Part shown: positions 33,354-42,252 of the stretch, in pieces
Numbering within the stretch: position 1 is the first letter of the stretch
Layout: every line of letters begins with the position of its first letter
Assembly: GCF_947491715.1 (NCBI RefSeq)
Contig: NZ_CANLKR010000018.1
Coordinates: forward strand, 1-64,000
Origin: an uncultured Shewanella sp.
GTDB lineage: Bacteria; Pseudomonadota; Gammaproteobacteria; Enterobacterales; Shewanellaceae
Length of the DNA: 64,000 nucleotides
Direction: 5' to 3'
Notes under the pieces: generated by a model
What the model was told of the DNA's origin: nothing
The model's input: only the letters and a program-made list of their open reading frames with translations
The model's database searches: none
Program-made: the position numbers and the translations under genes

Positions 33354-35966
33354 CTATCGCCAAAAGCTCCAGCGCGAGAAAAACTGAATAATACGCTCAA
33401 TGATCTGTTCGATAATTGAAGGCGCTGGTTCAGGTGTTGGGTCCGGCTCGACTTCATCCTCTTCATAGGCTAATGCAATAATCACAGGATCATGATCCGA
33501 TGCCGAAAAAGCATTGTCAGATTTTACCAGCGCACCAGTATATTCGCTCGAATACTCAAACATGGTCGACTCAACCGAGTTTATATGCCAATCCTCAATC
33601 GCCACCATACGCTCAGCCACACTGGCATTACCTAAGGCGTGATCCAGATTACCCAGCTCTCCACTGTAAGTATAAGAGTAAGTCGACGCACCATGAGCTT
33701 GAGTATTTAGGTTAATAAAGCCATAACCTTGCTCAATTTTACGTTTATCAGCGTCAAACACTTCGCCTGCTAATGTGGTATTCGATGCCGTATAAATGTC
33801 ATGACTTGATGTGTTCGCATCAAAATCCGTTAACACGCGAATGGGATCTTCTAAGCCATAGGCATTCATATCACCAATAACCAGAATATCACCTTCAATG
33901 GGTTTTAATGCCTCACCGATAACCGTTGCAGCAGAGACACGAAATTCATTACAGCGACCTTGTAAATCTGCCGGGTCTTCCTCATCTTCACCGGCAATCC
34001 AATCCTCTAAACAAGCTGAACCTTTTGATTTTAAATGATTGACAACGACGGTGAGTGGCTCATCTTTAACCAAGAAAGTTTGCCCTAAACTGTGGCGCTG
34101 ATACTTATCGTATGCAGGATTGTCTTCTGCCGCATCCCCTTCACCACGACTGACAACCCCAGCTGCTGCGTGTTGCTCTGGGGTTTCAATCACAAAAGCT
34201 TGCCCCTCTGGTGTCACATTTGCGCTGCGGTATAACAGCCCGACAGCAATGGCATCAGAGCCCAAATACTTGCCTTCATGTTTATCACTATCAGCAATTT
34301 CAATAAACTGATACTGATCGTCTTCATCCAGTTCGCTGTTTAATGCCGTTAATAAATTTTGAATGGCGCTGTTTTCACCAAAGCCATTATTTTCAATTTC
34401 CATTAAACCGACAATATCGGCATTCATGGCGATCAGCGCATTCACGATTTTAGTGCGCTGTAAAATCATCTCTTCTTCTGATTCGGCACCGCGATTACTG
34501 CCTGTAGGATTCGCATCCCCACTAATGGCATGAGTAAAGAAATTTAATACATTAAAGCTTGCAACACGAATGTCACCTAGTGTTGCAGCCGCTGGTGTCT
34601 CCGACCTATCATCAAAATGAATAAAATCGGTTTCAACAAGAGTATTGGTAGCTACGAGACGATATTGGTTGTAGCTGTAACTGACCACCCCTTCTAAATT
34701 CACCAGCTGATCACCAATACGGATATAACCCGTTTCAGCATTAAAGTTATCAAAATAAGGCACCACGCCATCAGCAGCTTTAAAATCAGATTCGATTATG
34801 AGTTGATTTTTACTGTTTGTTTCAGCTAACAAAGTGGCCTCTTCAGACAGAGCAGGATACACTTGTGTCGGTTTCATTAAAGGGGCTTTATGTGACAATA
34901 CCATATTATTACGATAGGAATCGTAATCGAAACTGAAGTTTCGCGTCACCTTCATTTCACTTGCCAAATCCAGTTTGACATTCATGCCTTCAAAACGTTC
35001 TAATGCTATGTCTAAACTTTCGCCTTCAGAGACATAAAAAGCCGTTGCAGCAAGGATGTCTCCTTGTTCACCCACCTCCATTTTTTTATCTTCTTTAATG
35101 TCAATTTGGGTCAGGCCATAATATTCTTTCACTAAGCCTTGTACGCAAACTTCCACACCCGGCTGAATCGTTTCCGGCGCAGCTTCATTCAAATATACAA
35201 AAATACCATCTGAAGTATCACTCAGGCCATCACCTTCAACCTCTTGCAAATAAAAGCCTTTAAATAAACTTTCACCGCGAGCAGTAACCACACCCTTAAT
35301 GGTCACTTCTTCAGTTGACTCATAACGCCCTTCTTCAATCAGTGGACTTGAGTCTCCAGCACCTTGCACAGTATAAATCGGAGTAAGCGTGGTACCTTCA
35401 CAGGTAAAAGGATCTTCAATGGGTTCGTCTATATCGGTATCACCGACTGTCCCTAAGCCTGAAAAAGTGTCCTTGGCTAAGCTGCTCCATTGACCCTCAA
35501 TAAAGGCAGCGCTGGCACTTAAAGCATCTTGATTACGTTGCAATGTAACATCTTTCCCCCAACTCGAAGGCGTGGGAACACTGCCCACAATATCGATAAC
35601 AGTGTCTCCATTGAGCAGGGCAACGGCATCACCGCCATTAAAATTAATGCTCGCGGTCATGGTATCGACATTTTCGGCTAACCCTAAATCAGCGCTACCA
35701 TGAGCAATCACCTTGATTGCACCTGCGGCTATTGTCTGCCCATCAAGGGAAATAGCATCACTAGGATCCGTTGCACCATCTTTATAACGAACGATGCTAT
35801 AACCCGTTAAATCTGTAGTTATTTCACCAGTATTATAAAGCTCAATGGCTTTATTATAACTGCTCCCCTCTACATATTCGCTAATGACGATCTCAGCCTG
35901 TACCAAAGTTGGCAACACCGCAGCCACGGCGAGTGAAGCAATGCTTCTTTTTGTTTTAAATTTCAT
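33354..35966 (-). CDS. ExeM-like extracellular nuclease without GlyGly-CTERM tail (870 aa)
   Basis: A paralogue of the neighbouring nuclease, collinear with it through the whole length: signal peptide (cleavage near VQA), lamin-tail-like domain (ISEYVEGSSYNKAIELYN), OB-like region, and an endonuclease/exonuclease/phosphatase domain with VASFNVLNFF, MEIENNGFG, VVNHLKSKG, IGDMNAYGLEDP and SASDHDPV. The catalytic residues look intact. The C-terminus differs: it ends in a proline-rich linker and an amphipathic IIEQIIERIIQFFSRW segment, not the GlyGly-CTERM tail, so it should be processed differently, perhaps fully released. I start at 35966 (MKFKTKRSIASL), where a signal peptide begins; an in-frame start at 36005 would place 13 residues before it. 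Confidence 0.9.
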   Translation of the reverse strand: MKFKTKRSIASLAVAAVLPTLVQAEIVISEYVEGSSYNKAIELYNTGEITTDLTGYSIVRYKDGATDPSDAISLDGQTIAAGAIKVIAHGSADLGLAENVDTMTASINFNGGDAVALLNGDTVIDIVGSVPTPSSWGKDVTLQRNQDALSASAAFIEGQWSSLAKDTFSGLGTVGDTDIDEPIEDPFTCEGTTLTPIYTVQGAGDSSPLIEEGRYESTEEVTIKGVVTARGESLFKGFYLQEVEGDGLSDTSDGIFVYLNEAAPETIQPGVEVCVQGLVKEYYGLTQIDIKEDKKMEVGEQGDILAATAFYVSEGESLDIALERFEGMNVKLDLASEMKVTRNFSFDYDSYRNNMVLSHKAPLMKPTQVYPALSEEATLLAETNSKNQLIIESDFKAADGVVPYFDNFNAETGYIRIGDQLVNLEGVVSYSYNQYRLVATNTLVETDFIHFDDRSETPAAATLGDIRVASFNVLNFFTHAISGDANPTGSNRGAESEEEMILQRTKIVNALIAMNADIVGLMEIENNGFGENSAIQNLLTALNSELDEDDQYQFIEIADSDKHEGKYLGSDAIAVGLLYRSANVTPEGQAFVIETPEQHAAAGVVSRGEGDAAEDNPAYDKYQRHSLGQTFLVKDEPLTVVVNHLKSKGSACLEDWIAGEDEEDPADLQGRCNEFRVSAATVIGEALKPIEGDILVIGDMNAYGLEDPIRVLTDFDANTSSHDIYTASNTTLAGEVFDADKRKIEQGYGFINLNTQAHGASTYSYTYSGELGNLDHALGNASVAERMVAIEDWHINSVESTMFEYSSEYTGALVKSDNAFSASDHDPVIIALAYEEDEVEPDPTPEPAPSIIEQIIERIIQFFSRWSFWR

Positions 35967-36348
35967 TATTATCAACCCTACTTCTTTTATTATTTTGTCA
36001 CCCATTTTTACATTGGGCGTGAAATAATTGTCACAGAGTTGGGTGACAAAAAAAAGAACACAACAATAAATTTACATGGACAATCCCCCTCTCATGGGTA
36101 AAGGAATCGTCATAAAAAAGAAAACAATACAATAACCTGACAGAATAACCACTGAAAAAAATATCTTAACAATCTGAATTTAAATTAATTATTACTAATA
36201 TTAATTTAAAACAATCCTAGAATTATCATTCTATCCTTTATAAATAAAAATTTAAGTTAACATTAAAATAATCTAAATAAAGATAGAAACTTCCCACTGA
36301 AGTAACAAAATAAGACAGGTTAAAGCAAAGAAACAGCTAAAAAATAAA
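35967..36348. other. AT-rich intergenic region upstream of the nuclease
   Basis: About 380 bases between the second nuclease gene and the regulator gene, both on the minus strand. It is strongly AT-rich with no gene or clear hairpin. It should contain the nuclease promoter, but I cannot identify it with confidence. Confidence 0.5.
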
Positions 36349-36999
36349 CTAGAAATGACTTTGAAATGTTTGTGCCCAGCGTAATAGCTCAACACGATTC
36401 CTCGATTCCGTTTTGCGATAAATAGAGGATAAATGTGCCTTTACAGTATGCTCACTAATACATAAACGCTCTGCAATTTCTTTATTTCTTGCACCACTGG
36501 CAACTAATTGAATAATTGTTTTTTCTCGAGTCGTTAACAAGTGCAACGCAGCAACAGATTGAGGAGATAATCCCGCAGCAGGATCGGATTGCTCAATTAA
36601 ATGCCGATAAACCTTACTTAATAATGGCCTTTCATACCAAAGTTCATTCGCGATCATTTTACGTAATGCCGTTAATAATAAATCCATCCTTTGATCGACA
36701 AACAAAACACCTCTAATACCCAACATAAGCGCAGACTCTAAGTCTAATGTATCTCTGTCAACACAATATAGGGCCACAGGAACATGTTGTACAAGCTTCA
36801 CTGCAACTAATGGTATACCATTATTATTTAGTGCTGCCTTTTGCTGAGCAATCAAATAAAAACTGCTTTTATTTTCCATTTCCAGTTGCTCAACTTTACT
36901 CACAACCCGTGTTTTAAAACCAATAGACTCAGCGAGAATAGCCAAATGGCAAGGGGTACTCATTTGATGAAAAAAAACTAATTCATCGATATCTTCCAT
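36349..36999 (-). CDS. LuxR-family transcriptional regulator, CsgD/VpsT-like
   Basis: A 216-residue regulator. The C-terminal 65 residues are a LuxR helix-turn-helix: LTTREKTIIQLVASG, ARNKEIAERLCISEHTVKAHLSSIYRK. The N-terminal 130 residues look like a divergent receiver-type domain (FKTRVVSKVEQLEME; LGIRGVLFVDQRMD) without the clear acidic phosphorylation pocket, as in CsgD and VpsT, which control biofilm matrix genes. It is next to two extracellular nuclease genes in the same direction, and control of biofilm or eDNA turnover is possible (inference). A promoter of its own is likely because 148 bases separate it from yjdF. Confidence 0.85.
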   Translation of the reverse strand: MEDIDELVFFHQMSTPCHLAILAESIGFKTRVVSKVEQLEMENKSSFYLIAQQKAALNNNGIPLVAVKLVQHVPVALYCVDRDTLDLESALMLGIRGVLFVDQRMDLLLTALRKMIANELWYERPLLSKVYRHLIEQSDPAAGLSPQSVAALHLLTTREKTIIQLVASGARNKEIAERLCISEHTVKAHLSSIYRKTESRNRVELLRWAQTFQSHF

Positions 37000-37145
37000 A
37001 CTGTGTACCTTTGACTATAAATAGAAAGGATCCTTTTCCAAGAATAATATTAGTAATAAGTCTTTAGTATAGGACAGGACGAGAATTTTACCCAAATGAG
37101 TATCAATCCTCATCTTAAGCTCAGTCCATCACACAGCTTCAATCA

Positions 37146-37748
37146 TTAATTCTCTAAGCGCACGATTTGCCGGTCATGATATCTAGAAAGAAAAATCAAT
37201 GCTAAGATCCCGCCCAGCAATGCCATCAACATGTCTGATTGCGTATCCCAGACGTAACCTTGTGTGCCTAAAAACGCTTCAGCACCTTCTCCTGTACCCA
37301 CAGCAACCCACCACTCAATGAGCTCATAGAAAGCTGACAACGCTAAAACAAAACAACAAATAAGAAAGGGTCGCCAATAACTTTCTTTAATCACATTCAA
37401 ACGAATGAACACTTCTCGAGCCAATATTGCAGGAATAAACCCCTGAGCCAAATGGCCTATTTTGTCATAGTTATTACGGCCAGTGTTTGTCACCTCTGCA
37501 ATCCAATCAAAAAGAGGCACTTCAGCATAAGTATAATGACCCCCTACCATTAGAATGATACAGTGAAGCAGAATCAAACCATAAGATAACCTTGTTAACT
37601 TAAAGGTTTTAAAAGTAAAAAATAAGATAGGTAAAGCAATGATTGCAGGTAATACTTCTAAAAACCAAGTAAATTGATCTTTAGGGTTTATTCCTGACCA
37701 TATCAATACGACAAAATATGTCATTAACCATAAGAGTTTGTTATGCAA
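37146..37748 (-). CDS. yjdF: YjdF-like inner membrane protein (DUF2238)
   Basis: A 200-residue protein with about six hydrophobic segments. The conserved middle NYDKIGHLAQGFIPAILARE and SAFYELIEWW, and the C-terminal GTQGYVWDTQSDMLMALLGG, fit the DUF2238/YjdF family of inner membrane proteins of unknown function. The polar residues within these segments (His, Asp, Glu, Trp) are the most conserved part and suggest an enzymatic or metal-related role. It stands alone on the minus strand, near a MITE-like element at its 5' side. Confidence 0.85.
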   Translation of the reverse strand: MHNKLLWLMTYFVVLIWSGINPKDQFTWFLEVLPAIIALPILFFTFKTFKLTRLSYGLILLHCIILMVGGHYTYAEVPLFDWIAEVTNTGRNNYDKIGHLAQGFIPAILAREVFIRLNVIKESYWRPFLICCFVLALSAFYELIEWWVAVGTGEGAEAFLGTQGYVWDTQSDMLMALLGGILALIFLSRYHDRQIVRLEN

Positions 37749-37840
37749 AATAATTTCTCCTTAGATAATATTGTTCTAAATGTAAAACAAACACTTTAGC
37801 CATCTAGCCCTCCACACTGCAAATAAAAAATGTTACTTTA

Positions 37841-38122
37841 TATACCCGTGATACTTGAAGATGCAGGATTCAGCTGGAATTAAAAGCCTTTTAGACAAGG
37901 CTTTGAACAGCGTGCCTAGTGATTCTAAGCTGGTGTTCAGTAACGCAGAATAAAAGGCCTTGCTTTTACATATAAAGAGACCAGCCCCTTGGGAGTCTGT
38001 AAAATCACCTACTTCTACGTTGCATCACCTTAAAAGGCAATAAGCATTCCTGCAATAATACGCCTTGAATTAGGCACTTTTACAGGCTCTGAAAACAGGC
38101 ATCTTCAAGTATCACGGGTATA
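37841..38122. mobile_element. MITE-like element with 24-bp perfect terminal inverted repeats
   Basis: TATACCCGTGATACTTGAAG at 37841 and its exact complement ending at 38122 are the outer parts of 24-base perfect inverted repeats (37841-37864 and 38099-38122) that bound a 282-base element with no coding capacity. The ends read TA-TACCC and GGGTA-TA, consistent with TA target duplication. It lies 48 bases upstream of the serA start and thus inside or next to its promoter. Confidence 0.8.
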
Positions 38123-38170
38123 CACAACAGATACTTGCAGAAACCAACACATTTAAAAGGTACTCACATC

Positions 38171-39400
38171 ATGGCGCAATACTCGCTGGAAAAGGATAAA
38201 ATCAAGATCCTGTTATTAGAAGGCGTTCATCAATCGGCTATTGACGTGTTTCAACGCGCCGGCTATACCAATATTGAATACCATAAAGCCTCTTTGGGAG
38301 AAGAAACTTTACAAATAGCCATTAAAGATGCGCATTTTGTTGGATTACGATCCCGTACTCAATTAACCGAAAACGTTATTAACCAAGCCGACAAACTCGT
38401 CGGCATTGGCTGTTTTTGTATCGGTACTAACCAAGTCAATCTAAAAGCTGCCGAAAAACGAGGGATCCCAGTATTTAACGCACCCTTTTCCAATACTCGA
38501 AGTGTAGCTGAACTCGTACTGGGCCAAGCTATTATGCTTTTACGAGGGATCCCAAAACGCAATGCAGCAGCTCATAGAGGCGAATGGCTAAAAAATGCCA
38601 TTGGCAGCTTTGAAGCGCGTGGTAAAACCTTAGGTGTCATTGGTTATGGGCATATTGGTACTCAATTAGGTATTTTAGCTGAAACTCTAGGCATGCGAGT
38701 CATCTTCTTTGATATTGAAGATAAATTACCTTTAGGTAATGCACAGCAGGTACACTCTCTCGAAACACTTTTATCGAATGCTGATGTGGTCAGTTTGCAT
38801 GTACCTGAAACTCCACAAACGAAAGACATGATAAGCGAAAAAGAATTTACCCAAATGCGCAAAGGCAGTATCTTCATTAACGCTTCTCGTGGAACCGTTG
38901 TTGATATTCCAGCTCTTGCTAACGCGATTAAAACACAGCACCTTGCTGGGGCTGCCATCGATGTCTTCCCCGTTGAGCCAAAGTCTAATAAAGATGAGTT
39001 TATCAGCCCATTACGTGGATTCGACAATGTCATTTTAACACCACATGTCGGCGGTAGCACATTAGAAGCACAAGAAAATATAGGGATAGAAGTTGCAGGC
39101 AAGTTAGCCAAATACTCAGATAATGGCTCCACCATGACAGCTGTTAATTTCCCAGAAGTATCGCTAGCACAACACGCTGGCACGTCACGTTTATTACATA
39201 TTCACCACAATAAACCCGGCATTCTGATCAAAATTAACCAAGCTTTTTCTGAGCAAGGAATTAACATCGCCGCACAATACTTACAAACAACGGCAGATAT
39301 TGGTTACGTAGTCATGGAGGTTGACTCTGATCAAGGCAGCAAAGCACTCGAGCAAATGAAACTCATTGAAGGCACTATTAGAGCACGTATTTTACGTTAG
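38171..39400 (+). CDS. serA: D-3-phosphoglycerate dehydrogenase
   Basis: A 409-residue NAD-dependent dehydrogenase catalysing the first step of serine synthesis in the cytoplasm. The start MAQYSLEKDKIKILLLEG matches the E. coli protein, so I use the ATG at 38171 (AAAGGT before it) and not the upstream in-frame ATG at 38135. The Rossmann motif LGVIGYGHIGTQLG, the catalytic Arg, Glu and His regions (NASRGTVVD, LTPHVGGST) and a C-terminal ACT domain (HHNKPGILIKINQAF) for serine feedback are present. It sits between two MITE-like elements and has a strong terminator beyond the second. Confidence 0.97.
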   Translation: MAQYSLEKDKIKILLLEGVHQSAIDVFQRAGYTNIEYHKASLGEETLQIAIKDAHFVGLRSRTQLTENVINQADKLVGIGCFCIGTNQVNLKAAEKRGIPVFNAPFSNTRSVAELVLGQAIMLLRGIPKRNAAAHRGEWLKNAIGSFEARGKTLGVIGYGHIGTQLGILAETLGMRVIFFDIEDKLPLGNAQQVHSLETLLSNADVVSLHVPETPQTKDMISEKEFTQMRKGSIFINASRGTVVDIPALANAIKTQHLAGAAIDVFPVEPKSNKDEFISPLRGFDNVILTPHVGGSTLEAQENIGIEVAGKLAKYSDNGSTMTAVNFPEVSLAQHAGTSRLLHIHHNKPGILIKINQAFSEQGINIAAQYLQTTADIGYVVMEVDSDQGSKALEQMKLIEGTIRARILR

Positions 39401-39410
39401 TCACTCCTGC

Positions 39411-39677
39411 TAGGGCCTGTTGATCTTTGGTGATGATTTCTGCAGCAGTTTGTGGGTTCTTTATACAAGGCAGAGCTTGTGTGGTGTAGTTATTCTACAT
39501 AAATAAGCGATAACGCCGTAGAAAGGAGCCACAAACGCTGTCAGTAGGATCCGGCTAAACGTGTTTTACTCTTTGTTGGGAAGCATTTGCTTAGGTCACT
39601 AGGCGTCACCCCTCCTGCCGCGATTAAAACACGTTTATCTCGGACATAATTTAATCACGAAAGATCAACAGGCCCTA
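39411..39677. mobile_element. Second MITE-like element downstream of serA
   Basis: A 267-base non-coding element with imperfect terminal inverted repeats of about 24 bases: TAGGGCCTGTTGATCTTTGG at 39411 and the complement of TAGGGCCTGTTGATCTTTCG ending at 39677. There is one mismatch in 24. The ends are in TA context. Its sequence is different from the element upstream of serA. It begins 11 bases after the serA stop. Confidence 0.75.
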
Positions 39678-39679
39678 AT

Positions 39680-39711
39680 AAAAGCACTCTTTATGAGTGC
39701 TTTTATTTTTT
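39680..39711 (+). terminator. Intrinsic terminator downstream of serA
   Basis: AAAAGCACTC-tttat-GAGTGCTTTT is a perfect 10-base-pair stem followed by ATTTTTT (39705-39711). It lies just outside the second MITE-like element, so the element appears to have entered between serA and its original terminator. Confidence 0.9.
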
Positions 39712-39782
39712 AGATATTGCACCTAGCTAAATTAAGGTTACAATCGAGAAACTTGCAAATAGACAAAATGTCGGAACACCCA

Positions 39783-40745
39783 ATGACTAGCCTTCTCACT
39801 GAATCTAACGGAACTCTAACCCCATCCTCTCCTCAATTAAGTATCAGTACACTCACCCATTTAGGCTTAATGAAGATCACGGGAGAACAGCGACATAGCT
39901 TTATTCAAGGGCAAGTCACAACAGATATTGATGCACTAGGAACAGATGACTGGCAATGGGGGGCACATTGCGATCCAAAGGGTAAAATGCTCGCCAGTTT
40001 CCGTGCTTTTAATCAAAATGATGCTTTACTGCTATTAATGCCTAAAACCACACTGATAGCAGACCTGCCCCAACTGGCAAAATATGCGGTATTCAGTCAA
40101 GTGGAACTAGCAGAAACAAATGATGAATATACGCTGCTTGGGATCAGTGGCACTCAGGCATTAGCCTGGATAACAGAACAATTTGGTGAGATAGTGAATA
40201 ACATCACACTCATCAAGAACACTATAATTCTTCGAGATAGCCACCGTTTTATTCTCGTCCTTCCAGACAGTGAAGCCAAAAATATTATCAAAGATAATGA
40301 AGAGCTTATATGCACTAAGGAAACATGGCAAGCACTCGAAATCCATTCAGGATATCCCAATCTTGATGTCGCACACCAAGGGACCTTCGTCCCACAAATG
40401 TGTAACTTACAAGCCATTAATGGTATTAGCTTTACAAAAGGCTGTTACATGGGACAAGAGACTATTGCGAGAATGAAATACCGAGGCGGTAACAAGCGTG
40501 CACTCTACATTATTTCAGGCTATACAGAACAAAAGGTGTCACTAGAGAGTCCGTTAGAAATAGCCTTAGATGAGCAACATTATCGCAATGCTGGGAAAAT
40601 CATTGAATATGTTCAGGAAGATAATAAAATATTACTGACAGCAGTATTGGCTAATGATACCAAAACTGATGCGGTATTGCGCTTTCAAGGCGATTTACAG
40701 GCCAATTTAAAAATACAAGTATTACCCTATTCATTAGAGGAATAG
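39783..40745 (+). CDS. ygfZ: YgfZ/GcvT-like folate-binding protein
   Basis: A tetrahydrofolate-dependent protein that supports assembly or repair of certain iron-sulfur enzymes such as MiaB. ITGEQRHSFIQGQVTTDI and GAHCDPKGKMLASFRAF form the N-terminal GcvT-like region, and the family signature FTKGCYMGQETIARMKYRGGNKR is intact with its Cys. The end, LPYSLEE, is the same as in E. coli YgfZ as I remember it. I start at the ATG at 39783, with GGA seven bases upstream; an ATG at 39768 in the same frame is possible. Only a short gap separates it from the serA terminator. Confidence 0.93.
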   Translation: MTSLLTESNGTLTPSSPQLSISTLTHLGLMKITGEQRHSFIQGQVTTDIDALGTDDWQWGAHCDPKGKMLASFRAFNQNDALLLLMPKTTLIADLPQLAKYAVFSQVELAETNDEYTLLGISGTQALAWITEQFGEIVNNITLIKNTIILRDSHRFILVLPDSEAKNIIKDNEELICTKETWQALEIHSGYPNLDVAHQGTFVPQMCNLQAINGISFTKGCYMGQETIARMKYRGGNKRALYIISGYTEQKVSLESPLEIALDEQHYRNAGKIIEYVQEDNKILLTAVLANDTKTDAVLRFQGDLQANLKIQVLPYSLEE

Positions 40746-40839
40746 TTTTTAAAACGGATAGATAGTGATATTAAAACCTATCAACTCATAGAAAATCAGT
40801 CACAACTTAAGCACAAAGCGACAAACAGGGAAACAACAT

Positions 40840-41100
40840 ATGAAACCAGGAAAAAATGATGGAAAACTGTTAAAACTCGCAATAGAAATTGGCGTCGGTT
40901 ACGCTAAAAAAAGAGGCTTCGCCGACTTTGATAAAGGAATTTCTCCTAAAGATAAAGTTGAATGTATTTATCGCCTTCTCGTCAAAGATAAACTCATACA
41001 GCCTCTTGCAACAGACAAAGAAGACGGCCCCAATATGAAGCATAAGCTCATTTTATGGATAAGTCGCCAATTACCTGAAGATCATCCTTTATTGCAATAA
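40840..41100 (+). CDS. DUF5062 family protein (86 aa)
   Basis: A small soluble basic protein with the family-like stretches LLKLAIEIGVGYAKKRGF and KVECIYRLLVKDKLIQPLA and a C-terminal KHKLILWISRQLP. I recognise it as DUF5062, found in Vibrio and Shewanella, with no known function. It is 94 bases downstream of ygfZ in the same direction and could be co-transcribed. A GC-rich hairpin follows it. Confidence 0.8.
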   Translation: MKPGKNDGKLLKLAIEIGVGYAKKRGFADFDKGISPKDKVECIYRLLVKDKLIQPLATDKEDGPNMKHKLILWISRQLPEDHPLLQ

Positions 41101-41114
41101 ACTTAACCATACTA

Positions 41115-41134
41115 AGGAGGGAATAAGCCCTCCT
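41115..41134 (+). terminator. Hairpin after the DUF5062 gene
   Basis: AGGAGGG-aataag-CCCTCCT forms a 7-base-pair stem 15 bases after the stop. There is no T run after it, so it may be an mRNA stabiliser or a weak terminator. Confidence 0.45.
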
Positions 41135-41211
41135 GCTCAATGAAACGCTATTGGAAATAGAAATGAAAAAATCAGTATCTCTTTATCATTGACTAAAATG
41201 GGAAAATCAAC

Positions 41212-41763
41212 TTACTCGCTGTGTAATTGATAAGTATAAATCCCGCCGTCACCAACTTTATCAAACTCAACGGCAATACAGTCTTGATTCATATCTCTAT
41301 TCACATCAAACATATAATGAATATAAGTCTCAAATTTGCTCTTTTTCTTTTCAGATGAAAAAGCAAAATCATTGCCAGATACTTGCTCTATTGATGTAGG
41401 GATCTGGTTATTATCGACATCTCTCGCTGAAATCACCTTCAACTCTTTGCGAATTAAGTCTATAGAAACACAGGCCGTACCATTACGACTATCACCATGA
41501 TTATCATTAAAAAATGTCAACTCAATATAGACATGACCGATATTATTATTAGATGATTTGAACCGATTCAAAGTACTTGAAATAATATCAGTCAATGGCG
41601 AAGTCTTACCAAAAAGATAAAAATCATGAATATCATTTCTGAAAAAACCCCTGCGCATAAAGTCGTAAGGGCAACCTTTAACGGCTATTTCGCCAACATG
41701 TTTGAATCCATTAATATCAGCAATATCCTGATGTTGATTTGCCTTTACATTAGATATGTACAT
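41212..41763 (-). CDS. Hypothetical protein, 183 aa
   Basis: I do not recognise this protein. It has no signal peptide or membrane helix and is rich in Asn, Asp, Ser and aromatic residues, with several apparent beta strands (IGHVYIELTFF, GTACVSIDLI, CIAVEFDKVG). I start at the ATG at 41763, preceded by GAGAG; a TTG at 41778 would add five residues. It is isolated, between strongly AT-rich DNA and a plus-strand hairpin, and could be a recent acquisition. The nearby 400-base AT-rich stretch upstream is the likely promoter region. Confidence 0.6.
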   Translation of the reverse strand: MYISNVKANQHQDIADINGFKHVGEIAVKGCPYDFMRRGFFRNDIHDFYLFGKTSPLTDIISSTLNRFKSSNNNIGHVYIELTFFNDNHGDSRNGTACVSIDLIRKELKVISARDVDNNQIPTSIEQVSGNDFAFSSEKKKSKFETYIHYMFDVNRDMNQDCIAVEFDKVGDGGIYTYQLHSE

Positions 41764-42174
41764 CAAAGTGTCTCTCAAAGAAATAACATGAATACTTAAA
41801 AAATCGTATTCAATATCTATTTTAAAAAAATTAATTATTGTTATATCACTATTCAGGAGTTAAATATTTAACACAAATTATCCAAACAGAGTGTCTTTAT
41901 ACTCAAAGAATAAGGGTCATGGTAACATAAATATACATTACAAATAAACTTAAAAAACCTATAATTTACACTAACATCAACAACCATACAGTATCTAACA
42001 TAAGAAATTTATATACTCAAATTATAATACAGAAGAATTAATACAAAATAAATAATGAAATATTAGTTAATAATATGTGCGAATTATATATTAATCACAA
42101 TATTCAACACTTAAAACTTACATTTAAAACAAGTTGAATATTCAAACCATTTAGAGGCTGAGCGGATTTCAGTC
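41764..42174. other. AT-rich intergenic region
   Basis: About 410 bases with very high A+T content and no coding frame, between the hypothetical gene and the terminator of the carboxylase. I see no clear regulatory site. Confidence 0.5.
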
Positions 42175-42207
42175 AAAAAAACGCCCACTTTAAAGTGGGC
42201 GTTTTTT
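42175..42207 (-). terminator. Strong bidirectional terminator after the carboxylase gene
   Basis: ACGCCCACTTTAAAGTGGGC with flanking A7 (42175-42181) and T6 (42202-42207) makes a long perfect hairpin with a T tail on either strand. It lies 46 bases past the carboxylase stop on the minus strand. Confidence 0.9.
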
Positions 42208-42252
42208 CAACTTTTAAATAAAAGCTAAGAGAATAAAACTCCCTTTTACCGA

